Origin: Przewalskia tangutica
Lineage: Eukaryota; Streptophyta; Magnoliopsida; Solanales; Solanaceae
Assembly: GCA_029844215.1 (NCBI GenBank)
Contig: CM056733.1
Span: 45,707,142 to 45,771,141 of the forward strand
DNA: 64,000 nucleotides
Reading direction: 5' to 3'
Shown: piece by piece, positions 47,701 through 58,150 of the stretch
Numbering within the stretch: the stretch's first letter is position 1
Layout of the letters: every line of letters begins with the position of its first letter
The notes under the pieces: model-generated
The model's input: the letters and a program-made list of their open reading frames with translations, nothing else
The model's database searches: none
Told to the model about the DNA's origin: nothing
Program-made: the position numbers and the translations under genes

Positions 47701-48182
47701 TCAACTAAAGGGGAGGATTTTTAACACTTAGAAAAAGATTTTTGGATGAATAAAGTTCATCAATTATAGGGGTATTTATAGGTCAAGTGAAGTCAAAACA
47801 ATGGCCAAGATGAAGACAAGTGCATAGCAAGTGTAAGGCGAGATTTAGCCATGTGCTACCTTATCCATCTACACAAAATATCCTACCTAACCCTTGACCA
47901 AAATTTCACACCAAAAGCGTGCAAGACTTAGCCCGATTGCCGTCAACCTCTTCCAATGTGAGGTGACACATGTCACCCTCCGTTGATCAAAATGTTTCGT
48001 CTCTCGGAAAAATCCATAAAAATTATTAATGACATAGCGGAATTTTCCCTTGAAGTCGTGGAAGCGTTTAGTCAACGACTCCTTTCGGGTGTTGTGTACA
48101 AATTTCGAAACTAGCCAACTTTAAGGCTCAAATTGTATATGTACGCCCTCACGTACATACTCTGGAAATACGGGGTATAACA
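44736..48182 (-). mobile_element. LTR-f of array 2
   Basis: A complete 3447-bp LTR ending GGGGTATAACA at 48182 next to the right TSD. It faces LTR-g of element G head to head across 445 bp. The repeat array is at 45320-45580. Confidence 0.92.
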
Positions 48183-48187
48183 TTAAG
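48183..48187. repeat. Right TSD (TTAAG) of array 2
   Basis: Exact copy of 33565-33569. Confidence 0.92.
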
Positions 48188-48627
48188 GTTTTTAAGAAAG
48201 AAGTCACTTGATTTAGAAGCCAGTAAATGTATTTCTAAAAGGTATTGTGACTTGTCTTGAAAAGTAGATATGACTTGATACTACGGTTGATAGTATCTTG
48301 GAGGTTTTATTTGAAAAAAAGTCATTATGTTTAAAGGAGTAGATGTATGTAGTACGTTGGGTTAAATTCCCGGATTTTTATATGACATTACGCGTCGGGA
48401 ATGGGCGGGCGATACCTTATGGGCGGACTATATGACATTACTGCGTCGAGAATGGGTCGGGCGGTATACCTTTATGGGCGGACTATATGACATTACCACG
48501 TCGGGAATGGGCGGGCGATACCTTTATGGGCGGACTATATGACATTACGCGTCGTGAATGGGGGCAATATACCTTTATGGGCGACTATATGACATTACGC
48601 GTCGGGAATGGGCCGGTATACCTTTAT
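48188..48627 (+). mobile_element. X' LTR, continuation between array 2 and G
   Basis: It resumes the host LTR ('aagaagtcacttgatttagaagcc', matching X at 28125) and runs into a tandem repeat before being cut by G at 48627. The rest lies beyond the window. The expected TSD of G on this side is TTTAT (48623-48627). Confidence 0.82.
48381..48627 (+). repeat. 50-55 bp tandem repeat, almost 5 copies, in X'
   Basis: 'tatgacattacgcgtcggga' or variants start at 48381, 48431, 48486, 48538 and 48588. The last copy is cut by G. The sequence is unrelated to the 54-bp unit of the other X-type LTR at 463-845. Confidence 0.92.
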
Positions 48628-49023
48628 TGTTATACCCGTATTTCCGCAGTATGCGTGAGGCGTGCGTATACAATTTGAGCCTTAAAGTTGGCTAGTTTCG
48701 AAATTTGTACACAACACCTCGGAGGAGTCGTTTTTCGACGAAGCGTTTCCACGACTTCGAAGGAAAATTCCGGCTATGTCATTAATAATTTTTGCGGATT
48801 TTTCCGAGACGAAACATTTTGGACCAACGAGGGTGACATGTGTCACCTCACATTGGAAAGAGGTTGGGCGGCATTTGGCTAAGTCTTGCACGTTTTGTGC
48901 TAAAAATGTGGTCAAGGGTTGGGTAGGATATTTTGGGTAGATGGATAAGGTAGCATGGCTTAATCTTGGCCTTACTTGCTATGCACTTGTCTTCATCTTG
49001 GCCATTGGTTGGCCTTCACTGAC

Positions 49024-49211
49024 TATAAATACCTCAAGTGATGAACTTTCTTCATCCAAAATTGAGCAATCTTTCTAAGTCTCAAACCCTCCTCTCCTCT
49101 TGTGATCTCGTCCACCACACACCCCCTCTTGAAGGCCCGGCGAAACCCACCCCTCCCTGTAGAGGCTTGGCGTGGGGTACATACCCCTAGCCTAGTTGTC
49201 TCGTATAAATA
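49024..49211 (+). promoter_or_regulatory. Two TATA boxes in LTR-g
   Basis: TATAAATA at 49024-49031 and again at 49204-49211, each followed by A/C-rich bases, at +396 and +576 of the LTR. The same pair is found in LTR-h (63610-63617 and 63791-63798) and in array 2, suggesting alternative transcription starts. Confidence 0.55.
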
Positions 49212-51159
49212 CCCCTTGTTGTGGTATAGAAATACTCTCTAGTATTGTTGTTATGTCAGAATACCTTGGCAAATACCTTGTAGTATTCCCAAAGTTACAC
49301 TTGTACAAAAGCCAGAAAATACTATTATACTTCCTCGGTCACAAAAATGAAACCTAAGTAAATCTTCACCCGTAGTTGAAGTTATAAGTAGAAGTTGGTT
49401 AGAACTTCTAAGGGTTGGTTGGAGGGGTCGAAGCGCGCTAGGAGCTAAACCTTGCTCGGGATCGACATTTAAACTCGGATAATTTTGGGCTTATCGGTAA
49501 ACACTCTTGACCTTCTATTGTAATTGGAAATTACATATTGTAGAAATATATAGTTGAAGTATACTATATATAGAACTGAACATTATAATTGTGCGGATGT
49601 CTTTTGACTTAAGCTGAATAATACTTACGGCGAATGTTGCGACTTAAGCCAATTTAAAGAAAGCTGGCGTAATTACATAGGGCTATTCTGATAGAGCTTG
49701 TGTAACATTGTGTGTAAGTAGTGTGCGTCGGTTAGACATGTTAACCCGGTTGTCTTGGTAGCGCCTCGTTAGAGGAGATTTACGCTGTTGCGGGTCAATC
49801 TTCGAATTTTCGTAGAATATTCTACGTCGGGATCTAAAAGATATTAATAGGTGCTGTGGCCTATAGGTTGTAGTACTACGTGTGGGTGATCTGCTTGAAG
49901 TGTGTGACGGTTTGGGTACTTGGGCGTTTTGCTATTAGTCGATACTCGTCGCGGTATGTGAACCTCTTCTATCTGTTCTAGCATGATATGTGTATAACTA
50001 TGTAATGCGATGAGCATACGTGTTAAATGTATTTGATTGCCTTTAAACATAAAGTGTTATAACAACTTTATGTAAATGAGAAATGCTTTGTGGTTTTAAA
50101 GATAAGCGATTTGACTTATAACCTTGTTGTAAAAGAACTTGAAGTATTCTAAGAGATTAAGAAACCTTTTTGAAAGAAGTGTATACTTGGTTTGAAAACA
50201 TAAAAGTTATACGACTTTATGAGAAGTTAGGTGCGCCTTAGAGAATAAAAAGAATGGTTTAATAGTTTAGAAGTTAAGAGACTTGACTTAATATGGATGT
50301 TTGTGTGAAACCTCATTCGTGAGTAATGAGTACTTGGTTTTGTGGAAGGAATAATGTTTCTTGATTTGGAAATCGAATGTGTATCGACAAACTGCGGCGT
50401 TAATAAAGGAAAATGTATTGAATAATTAAGTATTATTAAAACCAGGAAACCTACATCTGCATAGAAGCTAAGATGAGACAAAATGATATTACATTTTCTA
50501 GATCATGGTTGCTTAATAAGATTGATTATGAACAAGAATAACTACTACTTTAGGCATATGTTACTCAATTGTTTTAAAAGATTAAGACATCGAACTATGA
50601 AGCGTTTCAAAGAGACTTGCGTAATTAAAATTAGGCAAGCTGGAACCTTAGAAAAGAAAGGCATTGTGTTGTCGTAAAATGGTTTAAAGCATAAGGTGTT
50701 ATAGCGGCTTTATGGGAAGTTGGTTATAACGACCTTATGAAAACAAAAGAAAGTTTTATCATTGGTTTTAACGTAGTAACTTGACTTAAAGAAAGTATGG
50801 AAGTTGTTTTGGTTTACTTAAAAGATGTAAGTCACTCTATTTTATACTACGGTATCGGGTGACTTTTATACAAAGAATGAATCTCTTAAAAGGAATTTAA
50901 CGTAGTACTTTAGGGTTAAAACGGACCTTGGCATAAAATGAAAGTACTTTGAGTTGTTGTGAAACTGCCTATGCTTGTTGTTGTGAAACTTGCCTATGCT
51001 TGTTGTGATAGCCTTTATTGTGCAAGAATTGTGTTTCTATACTACTGGCGTCTCTCGATGGAGGATCGGTTGACTTGTTGAGTACTTACTTGGGCGTGGC
51101 CGCGATGACGGATAAATTCCGCAGTGCGTTCTGTTGATAGTGTTACTTTTGTTAAATCA

Positions 51160-51490
51160 CTTTGGACATCTTGACGCGATCGTAGCGCACGTATCGTCCA
51201 CGATTACCGCTTGTTGCTTATTGTTTCCCTTTGGACATCTTGACACGATGCGTAGCGGGTATGCTTCCATTTGGAATGCTATCTTATTGTTTCCCTTTGG
51301 ACATCTTGACGCGATGCGTAGCGGCGGGTATGCTTCCATTTGGAATCTTTGTCTTATTGTTTCCATCTGGACCTCGACACGATGCGTAGCACTGCAGTAT
51401 CTTCCATTTGGAATGTTGTCTTATTTGTTCCTTTGGACATCGACACGATGCGTAGCGCGCAGTATGCTCCCATTTGGATTGCTATCTTGT
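51160..51490 (+). repeat. 65-70 bp tandem repeat, 5 copies, in LTR-g
   Basis: 'ggacatcttgacacgatgcg' or variants, each followed by 'tgcttccatttggaat', start near 51164, 51231, 51299, 51369 and 51434. It is the reverse complement of the array 2 repeat. Confidence 0.88.
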
Positions 51491-52059
51491 TGTCATCATA
51501 TCATGCAGGCTGGCGGTGAGGAAGTTACTCATGGCATGATTGATGTTGTGGCGTGAACCACGAATTGATATAAGCGTATGTGTATGTCTTGTAGTTTGGT
51601 TATCATACTGTCTCTACTTTTATAGACTATTATGATTTGATTCTGATATTTCTGATTTCACATACTTACTGTTATCTTGACCTCGCCGAGAGCTGCGTTC
51701 ATGCGCGGTAAAGTACATCGGATTTGTCGATCCGCGTTAGGATCTCATTTCGGCGTCTTGGAAGCTCCGTTCCTTGAGGCTTATCTGGTATGTTACCACG
51801 AGTGCAGAGTTCTTGTACATTCGGGGTATGGCGGAACCTGTCCGTCATAGTTGTATAAATTCTTAAGTGCAGCGCTGTGTGGGTTTGTAAAAAGGATAAG
51901 CTGTTCGGTATTTATGTATATATATGATGAAATCTGTTTTGGTTGCTTTGTTATTATTGTCTCTAAATTCATGTTCATGTTTTTATTTCCGCTGATTTTC
52001 TACGATGTTGTATCACTAGGGTGCGGGGTAAGCACGATCCGCGGTTCGGCGTCGTGACA

Positions 52060-52439
52060 AAGTGGTATCGAGCGATTAGTCCTCGGAAAGTGTCTGACGC
52101 TTCTAGTTAAGTCTTGATTATCGTGTTGAGATCGTGCCTTAAGCTTGTGTGATGATTGAACCCGGTACAGTTAGAGATTACGAGATGACGATTTGCAAAG
52201 GTTAGCCCGTGATGAGGGTAAGCCAGCGATTAGCGAAAATTATCCAGATGGCAAGCTTGAGACAAAATGGTTTTCGACCATCGCTTCCGGCGATTTTCAT
52301 AGGACGTGATACATTTCTTGCAGCCGAAGAGAATTATGCGGTGAGGCATTCTGAGCGTGTCTTGCGCACGATTTGCCGGTTTCGGCGGACTGCGTTTCCG
52401 CGTAACTTATCGGCAAGTATGTTGAGGAGGCGAGAAATA
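52060..52439 (+). mobile_element. Left internal fragment of element G
   Basis: It starts with the initiator-Met PBS TGGTATCGAGCG at 52063 and the usual post-PBS leader ('ttagtcctcggaaagtgtct'). From about 52130 the leader and gag start are strongly shortened compared with array 2 internals: about 380 bp here against roughly 900. Much of 52200-52420 is not recognisable as gag. The final 'gaggaggcgagaaat' corresponds to gag sequence just before the Y insertion point. A 91-codon open stretch (52209-52484) runs into Y and has no recognisable domain. Confidence 0.6.
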
Positions 52440-54817
52440 CCGGATATGTCCGGAAACTTAGGCTTTGCAAGTGTGAAAACGTGAATCTGCAAAGCTGCGT
52501 CTTAAAAGTTAGGCTTGGACGAAATTATGGGGCACACTCACACCAAAGCGATTGGTTTTCAGGCGGCGTTTCCACGGCTTTCATAGGATAAATTAGGCTA
52601 TGTCATTTCTTATTTTTGCGGATTTTTAGAGGCGTAACACTTTGGACCAATGAGAGGCGACACTTTCCACCTCTCATTGGTGGACTTGTCACGGCAATAG
52701 GGCGATTGGATGACAATCCTTGTCATAAAGTTGGATAGATATTTTGTGTGCAAGTTGGCTAGGTACACTTGCCTAATCTTGACCTTACACTTGCCTAGCA
52801 CTTGGCTAAATCTTGGCCATTGGTTGGCCATGTCTTGACCTATAAATACCCCTCTTGAGATGAAGAGTTCTTCATCCACTCAAAGCTTTCAAGTCTTGAA
52901 AAATCCTCCTCTCCACTTGTGAGCAATTCGTCCAAACACCCCTCCCCTTTGAGTGAAGATTTGGCGGGGCCCTTCCCCTCTAGCCTGGCTGAAACCTACC
53001 CCCTCCTTGGTAGGAAAGTTGCCTTCTAGTATTGTTATAATGCCCAATTTAACCTAGCCCAAATTCCTTAGTACTTAGTAGAAGTTGTGGGAAACTTCTA
53101 AGGATTCTTGGGCGCTTGGAGCTTTGGATTAGGAGCTAAACCTCGCTCGGGATCGACTTTTTACTTGGATATTATTGGGCTTATCGAGGTATATAATCCT
53201 AACCCTCTTTTGTAATTAGAGAATGCATCTTTGTAGAAATATTGAAATAAGTATAAATACTTAGGAGGTTATTAAGAATAGAATTGAGTAACACCTTAGA
53301 AGGGTATAAAGAAGATTATCTGTTGTACTTACATGGGAATTTGTTTTCACTGATGAACTTATATAGCTCAGGGTAGGGTTGTCTGCCGACTTTCCGTAGA
53401 ATTGAGGACCCTCTGTTTAGAGCGACTGCAGAATAGTCTAGACTTTGATAGATGTCTGTGACTATTATAAGTCGATTCTCTGCGCGACATACTCGACTTG
53501 GCGGTGGATTTCGCGAGAAGGTATGTGATTCTTCCTATACTCTTGAGCATGATATTTTAAGTATATATAGTGCGGTGAGCGTACATATGATGTCGGCAAT
53601 GTCTTTTGACTTAAGCTGAATAATAAGAACCTTGAAGTATGTCAAAAGAATAATGAATCATTTTTAACGAAGAGTAATATTTGGTTCTAAAACAAAAGCT
53701 TAAGAGTTATACTAGCTTTATGGGAAGTTAGGTATAACAACTTAAGAATGATAAAAGGCGTTTACTTGTTTGTTTATAAAATCCTTGTATTGATTTACAT
53801 TAAGTGTAGTAAGATTGGTTGATAGGTAGACATCTTGTGATCTGCATGTGTTAATTGGCTTGTAATGTTGTGAAAGGGGTCATTCTTTGCGTGCTTACGT
53901 TGCTAGCAGGTAAGTCCGTTGTCTTTATTATTGTATCACCTACCCGCTTGACTTGTTATCTGAGGGCTTGCCACCCTTGATGCGGGTCTATCGGCCTATC
54001 ACGGTCTATGAGACTATCGCGGGCTGCGGCGTACTCGAGATTGATCATTCGGGTGATTAGCCGTCACGGGGATGCCCTATGCGGTCCATGGGACTATCAC
54101 GGTCTTTTGAGGCTATGCGGTGCGGAAGTCGAGGAGAATGCAGGGCTAGCTACCCCGTCACGAGGAATACCTCATGCAGATGCGTGTGTGACTATGCGGT
54201 GCGGAAGTCGAGGACTAGGCACGAGAATGATACTATGGGCGGTTGGCCTTGCTTGATCATTCGCGGCCTAGACTAGACATTCTGATTTTCCTATTCTTTA
54301 TTATTATTGTGATGTGGCACTATGTGCAATTGAGCGAATGTATTTGTGAAAAGGTTTTAAATACTTTGATTTCATTTAAAGTACTTTATAGTTTCACATA
54401 CTTGGTACTGTTGTCTTGACCTCCTTGGGGCTGCGTTAAATCTGCGAGTTCTAGAGGAAGCAGTGCTAGATCCACGTCCTTAGGATCTCTACGTTGGTGT
54501 TAGGAGCTCCACTCTCCGGAGGCTCTACTTTTGGGTATGATCTCCTGTTGTAGATAGTTTTGTGCAGACGAGGTATGGCGGGAACCTGTCCCGCCATAGT
54601 TATTATTTCCTTAAGTGCAGTAGTCGCATTTATGCAGTTGGGATGTAGCGCAAAAATTGGTTTATGTATATATCTTGAAAGGCAATCTTTTCATCGAGAT
54701 AAAATGTTCTAGTTATATCATGTTTCATGTCTTGTTTTATATTCCGCTGATTGTTCTCGATGTATGACTACTTGGGTGCGGGTAAGGCACGATCCACGAG
54801 CCCGGGCAGTCGTGACA
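52440..54817 (+). mobile_element. 5' LTR of Y
   Basis: From 52501 ('cttaaaagttaggcttgg') it aligns with the 3' LTR to the common end CGTGACA. Its first ~60 bp do not match the 3' LTR start, and TGTTATACCCC is not visible, so the start is uncertain by about 10 bp. It contains TATAAATA at 52841-52848, the donor-like AAG/GTATGTG at 53518-53527, the repeat-rich slot at 53950-54250, and stem-loop B at 54574-54598. Confidence 0.82.
54574..54598 (+). other. Perfect stem-loop B in the Y 5' LTR
   Basis: TATGGCGGGA and TCCCGCCATA form a 10-bp perfect stem around ACCTG. It lies about 220 bp before the LTR end. Variants with the same stem position occur in all families (1349-1373, 51827-51849, and on minus at 3386-3410 and 10153-10176). 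Confidence 0.6.
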
Positions 54818-54821
54818 AAAG

Positions 54822-54835
54822 TGGTATCGAGCGGT
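54822..54835 (+). other. Primer-binding site of Y
   Basis: TGGTATCGAGCGGT, initiator-Met type with a one-base deletion relative to TGGTATCAGAGC, 4 nt after the LTR. Confidence 0.8.
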
Positions 54836-55016
54836 TAATCCTCGGAAAGTGTCTGAACCGTATCTAGTAGAGTCTTGATTATCGGGGTGTTGTGCACCAC
54901 AATAATCGGAGGCTATAGGATATTTAGGATTGGTTTCCATTCTTCTCACTCTGAGATCGTGCTTTAGAGGCGTGTTATAGGTTGGACCCCTCTAACGCAT
55001 TCCTTTCTGTGTGAAT

Positions 55017-56240
55017 ATGCCTCGCGTAAGGCAACCGGGCCCAGAAGGGCAAGCGGCGGAGGCTGCTAGTGTGACACCCAGTCACGAGGGCTCGAGCCCG
55101 TCTATACGAGGCAGCGAGTTCTATGACACCGCCGGCCCAGCGAACCGCGATACCCGCCTCGCATCCCTCGGCCGGGCGAGGAGTTAGGAGTACAAGGAGA
55201 TGGCCCGATTACTAGCCAAGGTCGTGGCGGATATGAGAGAGGTTTGGCGGCCATTCGATTCGGCTCGGTAGCACCGTCGTTCACGGAGGCGAGATAGTTT
55301 GAGGCTACGGGACTTCCAGTTGTAGCGCTTGAGTTTCTGGTCAAGTAGGAGGATGATCGCGAGTTCATCCGTCGATTCTGAAGAGATTATGCGGGTGGTC
55401 AAGCTTGATGAGTCTGTGACATTCGGTTCGCGTCGGTGCGTGATACCGCGATCGATTGGTTCGATTCATAGGAGCTTTCGGGAGAGCATGCACCTCAGCG
55501 ATATGGGATGAGTTTTGAGGCTTTTCTCACACACTTCTTGCCTCCGCGGATGAGGAGGCACGATCGGCAATTTTTATTCTTGAGGCGGGGAGGGCCTTGC
55601 GATTAGAAGTACAATGTCGAGTTTGATTCATTGGCTCGATATGTTCTGCCTTGTAGCGAATATGGAGGCCGGGTGCATCGCTACGTCAGGGCTGAAACGA
55701 CTATATGGCGAGTCTTGTGCGGGAGTGTCCGCCGACGAGCATGGACATTACCGTATGCGAGCTCATGCATTGGGATGCGAGGCGTAGAGACCCGGGTAGA
55801 CCGATATCAGCCCGGAGAAGAAGGCGAGCGGCGGTTCGTTTGGTGGTTCGGGTGGGCAGCGTCGCGAGAGGTCGGTGCACCACGGCGTAGCGAGCGCTCA
55901 CATCATTCGGTCTGGCCCGAGCGATCGAGGCGGTCGGGGCGGGACTTGATTTCGGTAGCAAAGTGCTAGCCGATCGAGTCTGTTCGATGTGCGTTGTGGT
56001 AGATTCCATTCAGAGCTGTTATGCTACTACGAGGACTTGCCATACTTGTGGCGGCGGTCATTTAGCGAGTTTGCGGCCGGCGTGGCGAGGTAGGGCCCGG
56101 CTACGAGTGCATTGCGCTTCATCCCCAAGCGATTACTCGCCGGGCGGTACTCGAAGATCGGCCAGTCGCGGCGGTCGTGGCGCGAGTCGATTCGCGGTCC
56201 TCGAAGCGCATTTATGCTTTGTCGGTAAGCGGGATCGGGA
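55017..56240 (+). pseudogene. gag: gag of Y (heavily frameshifted)
   Basis: The ATG at 55017 opens MPRVRQPGPEGQAAEAAS, close to X gag. Later pieces in changing frames: ESVTFGSRRCVIPRSIGS (about 55411-55466), a trace of FLPPRMRRH near 55540, YVLPCSEYGGRVHRYV (55640-55690), MDITVCELMHWDARR (55741-55785), and a knuckle remnant CHTCGGGHLASL near 56040-56075. Order agrees with Tekay gag. Too broken to make protein. Confidence 0.8.
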
Positions 56241-56249
56241 GGCCTCGCG

Positions 56250-56640
56250 ATGTCGTCACGGTACCTTATCGATTCTGGGTTTGATGTATATGCTTTGATA
56301 GATCCGGGTTCTACTCTGTCCTATATATCTCCCCTTGTTGCTAGTAGGATAGGGATAGAGCCTGAGTCCATAGACCCTTTCGAGGTAGCTACGCCGGTGG
56401 GTGATTCGGTGGTAGCTAGCCGGGTATATAGAGCTTGTCTGTGACCATTCTGATCGTCGGACCCTTGCGACTTGATAGAGTTGGAGATGATTGACCGACG
56501 TGATCATGGGGATGGATTGGCTAGCTTCTTGCTACGCCAATGTAGGCTGCGAGAGAGTAGTGCGGTTCCGGTTCCTGAGGAGCCGGTTGTTGAATGGGAA
56601 GGGAGCACGGTATCGCCGAAAGGTAGGTTTATTTCCTACC
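56250..56640 (+). pseudogene. Aspartic protease region of Y
   Basis: One frame (56250-56444) gives YALIDPGSTLSYISPLVAS and PFEVATPVGDSVVASRV, nearly the same as X. A frameshift follows, then LIELEMID and MGMDWLASCYANVG (56491-56540). The active-site triad form is DPGS, as in X. Together with RT it would be one polyprotein. Confidence 0.86.
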
Positions 56641-57570
56641 TCAAGGCTAGGAAGATGGTGCAGAAGGGGTATATCTACCATCTCGTTCGGGTGTTTGATA
56701 CTGAGGCTGCGGTACCAGATTTTCAGACAGTTCCAGTAGTCCGAGAGTTCTCAGACGTGTTTCCAGACGACCTCCCGGGTATTCCTCCAGAGAGGGAGAT
56801 TGAGTTTTGTATAGATGTGTTGCGGACACTCGGCCTATTCCATTCCTCCATACGGATGGCACTGCGAGTTAAGAGAGTTGAAGGAGCGGTGAGTGATTTG
56901 TTGGAGAAGGTTTCATCGGACCTAGTGTTTCTCGCAGAAGCGCGGTATTGTTCGTGAAGAAGAAAAGGCGGGGCCTGCGCATGTGTGTTGACTACGAGCG
57001 GTGAACAAGGTGACCATTAAACGAGATACCCCCTTCCCGGGATTGATGATTTGTTCGATCGATTGCGGAGCGCGAGATGCTTTTCAAGATTGATCTACGA
57101 TCGGGCTATCATCGAGTTCGAGTTAGAGGTGGATGTCCACTGGATTGCATTCGGACGATGCGGGCATTATGAGTTGAGTCATGTCTTTTGGGTTGACGAT
57201 GCTCGTGGTATTCATGGAGTTGATGAACCGAGTGTTCAAACCATTTTGGACACGTTTGTGATAGTGTTCATTGATGATATCTTGGTTTATTCGCTCAGGC
57301 GGAGGCATGCGGAGAATTTGAGGCTGTCTTGTGATTCTCGGGATCAGCATGTATGCGAAGTTTTCCAAATGTGAGTTTTGGTTGACCTCGGTGGCTTTTC
57401 TTGGGCACATTGCCGGGTGATGGCGTTCAGTGGATACGGCGAGATCGAAGCGATCGGGACTTGGCCTGAACTCTTACTCCGGCGAGGTTCGCGATTTTAC
57501 GGGCCTTGCGAGGATATTATCGGTTCGTGGAGAAGTTTGCTTCTATCTGCACCATTGACTAGGGTGACTC
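56641..57570 (+). pseudogene. Reverse transcriptase region of Y
   Basis: Recognisable in order: VVREFSDVFPDDLPGIPPER (56725-56800), the start of the RT fingers; LRMCVDY and NKVTIKRDT (about 56975-57030); IDDLFDRLRSARCFS (57040-57080); then the catalytic core FIDDILVYS with the paired Asp at about 57270-57295. A FLGHIV-like trace follows near 57395. Several frameshifts separate these. RT copies element RNA into DNA; this copy cannot be expressed whole. The shared primer type suggests relatives of Y could serve the gag-only elements nearby. Confidence 0.86.
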
Positions 57571-58150
57571 GAGAAGGCAGCCAAGTTTGATGGACTGATG
57601 CTTGTGGCGGGGTTTCGATTCTTTGAAGAAAGCGGCGGCGCCCGTTCTTACTCTTCCGGAGGTCGGATAGTTACGTGGTGTATTGTGATCGTCGGGCATC
57701 GGGTTGGGATGTGTGTTGATGCAGCGAGGCGAGTTATAGCATACGCATCCAGCGGCTTAAGATACGAGAGGAACTACCCGCGTGATTTGGGTGGCGGCGG
57801 TGATTCACGCTTTAAAGATGCGGAGGCACTATTTGTATGGGGTTCACGTGGATATTTATCTGGACCACAAGAGCCTCGGTATATCTTCACCAGAGGAGTG
57901 AACTTACGGCGAAGGCGGTGGTTAGAGTTGCTTAAGGATTATGGCGTCAATATCTGTACCACGGGGAAGGCCAATGTTGTGGCGTATGCTCTTAGTCGTA
58001 GGTCGATGGGAGTCTATCAGTGCGGCCAGAGAGGAGGGCATGGTTCGTGATTTGCATCGATTAGCGAGCCTTGGTGTCCGTTTGATTGATTACGATAGCG
58101 ATGGGGTTAGAGTTCGTGAGGTTGCGAGTCTTCCATCGTCGAGGTGAAGA
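57571..58150 (+). pseudogene. RNase H region of Y
   Basis: Family signatures: VVYCD (about 57672-57690), VIAYASSGLRYERNYPRD (57735-57787), EALFVWGSRGYLSGPQEPRY where the alternative frame follows the usual WRHYLYG/DHKSL pattern, and NLRRRRWLELLKDYGV...GKANVVAYALSRRSMG (57900-58010). This matches the Ty3/gypsy RNase H C-terminus, including the GKANVVADALSR-type motif with Asp changed to Tyr. Confidence 0.84.

Larger units (their letters stand above)
33570..48182 (-). mobile_element. Array 2: tandem TR-GAG retrotransposon, LTR-int-LTR-int-LTR
   Basis: Three 3.45-3.47 kb LTRs (33570-37041, 39165-42617, 44736-48182) alternate with two 2.1-kb gag-only internals, all minus. One TTAAG duplication flanks the whole 14.6-kb block, so it entered X' as one insertion and gained the extra LTR-internal unit later. 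The host LTR resumes directly: '...accaattgcttaag' then 'gtttttaagaaagaagtcacttg' matches 28092-28135 of X. Confidence 0.93.
48628..52059 (+). mobile_element. LTR-g, 5' LTR of element G (array 2 family)
   Basis: A complete 3432-bp LTR, TGTTATACCCG to GTCGTGACA, followed by a PBS. It is the same family as array 2 but on the + strand. It contains TATAAATA at 49024-49031 and 49204-49211, the donor-like site at 49952-49960, a 5-copy 65-70 bp repeat at 51160-51490, and a stem-loop B version (TATGGCGGA, 5-nt loop, TCCGTCATA) near 51827 whose stem is kept by a G-U pair. Confidence 0.92.

Noticed and set aside
51134..51556. 140-codon ORF with repeated hydrophobic segments resembling a membrane protein
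   Set aside because: It is a read-through of the 65-70 bp LTR repeat in G; the reverse complement repeat in array 2 gives similar spurious frames.
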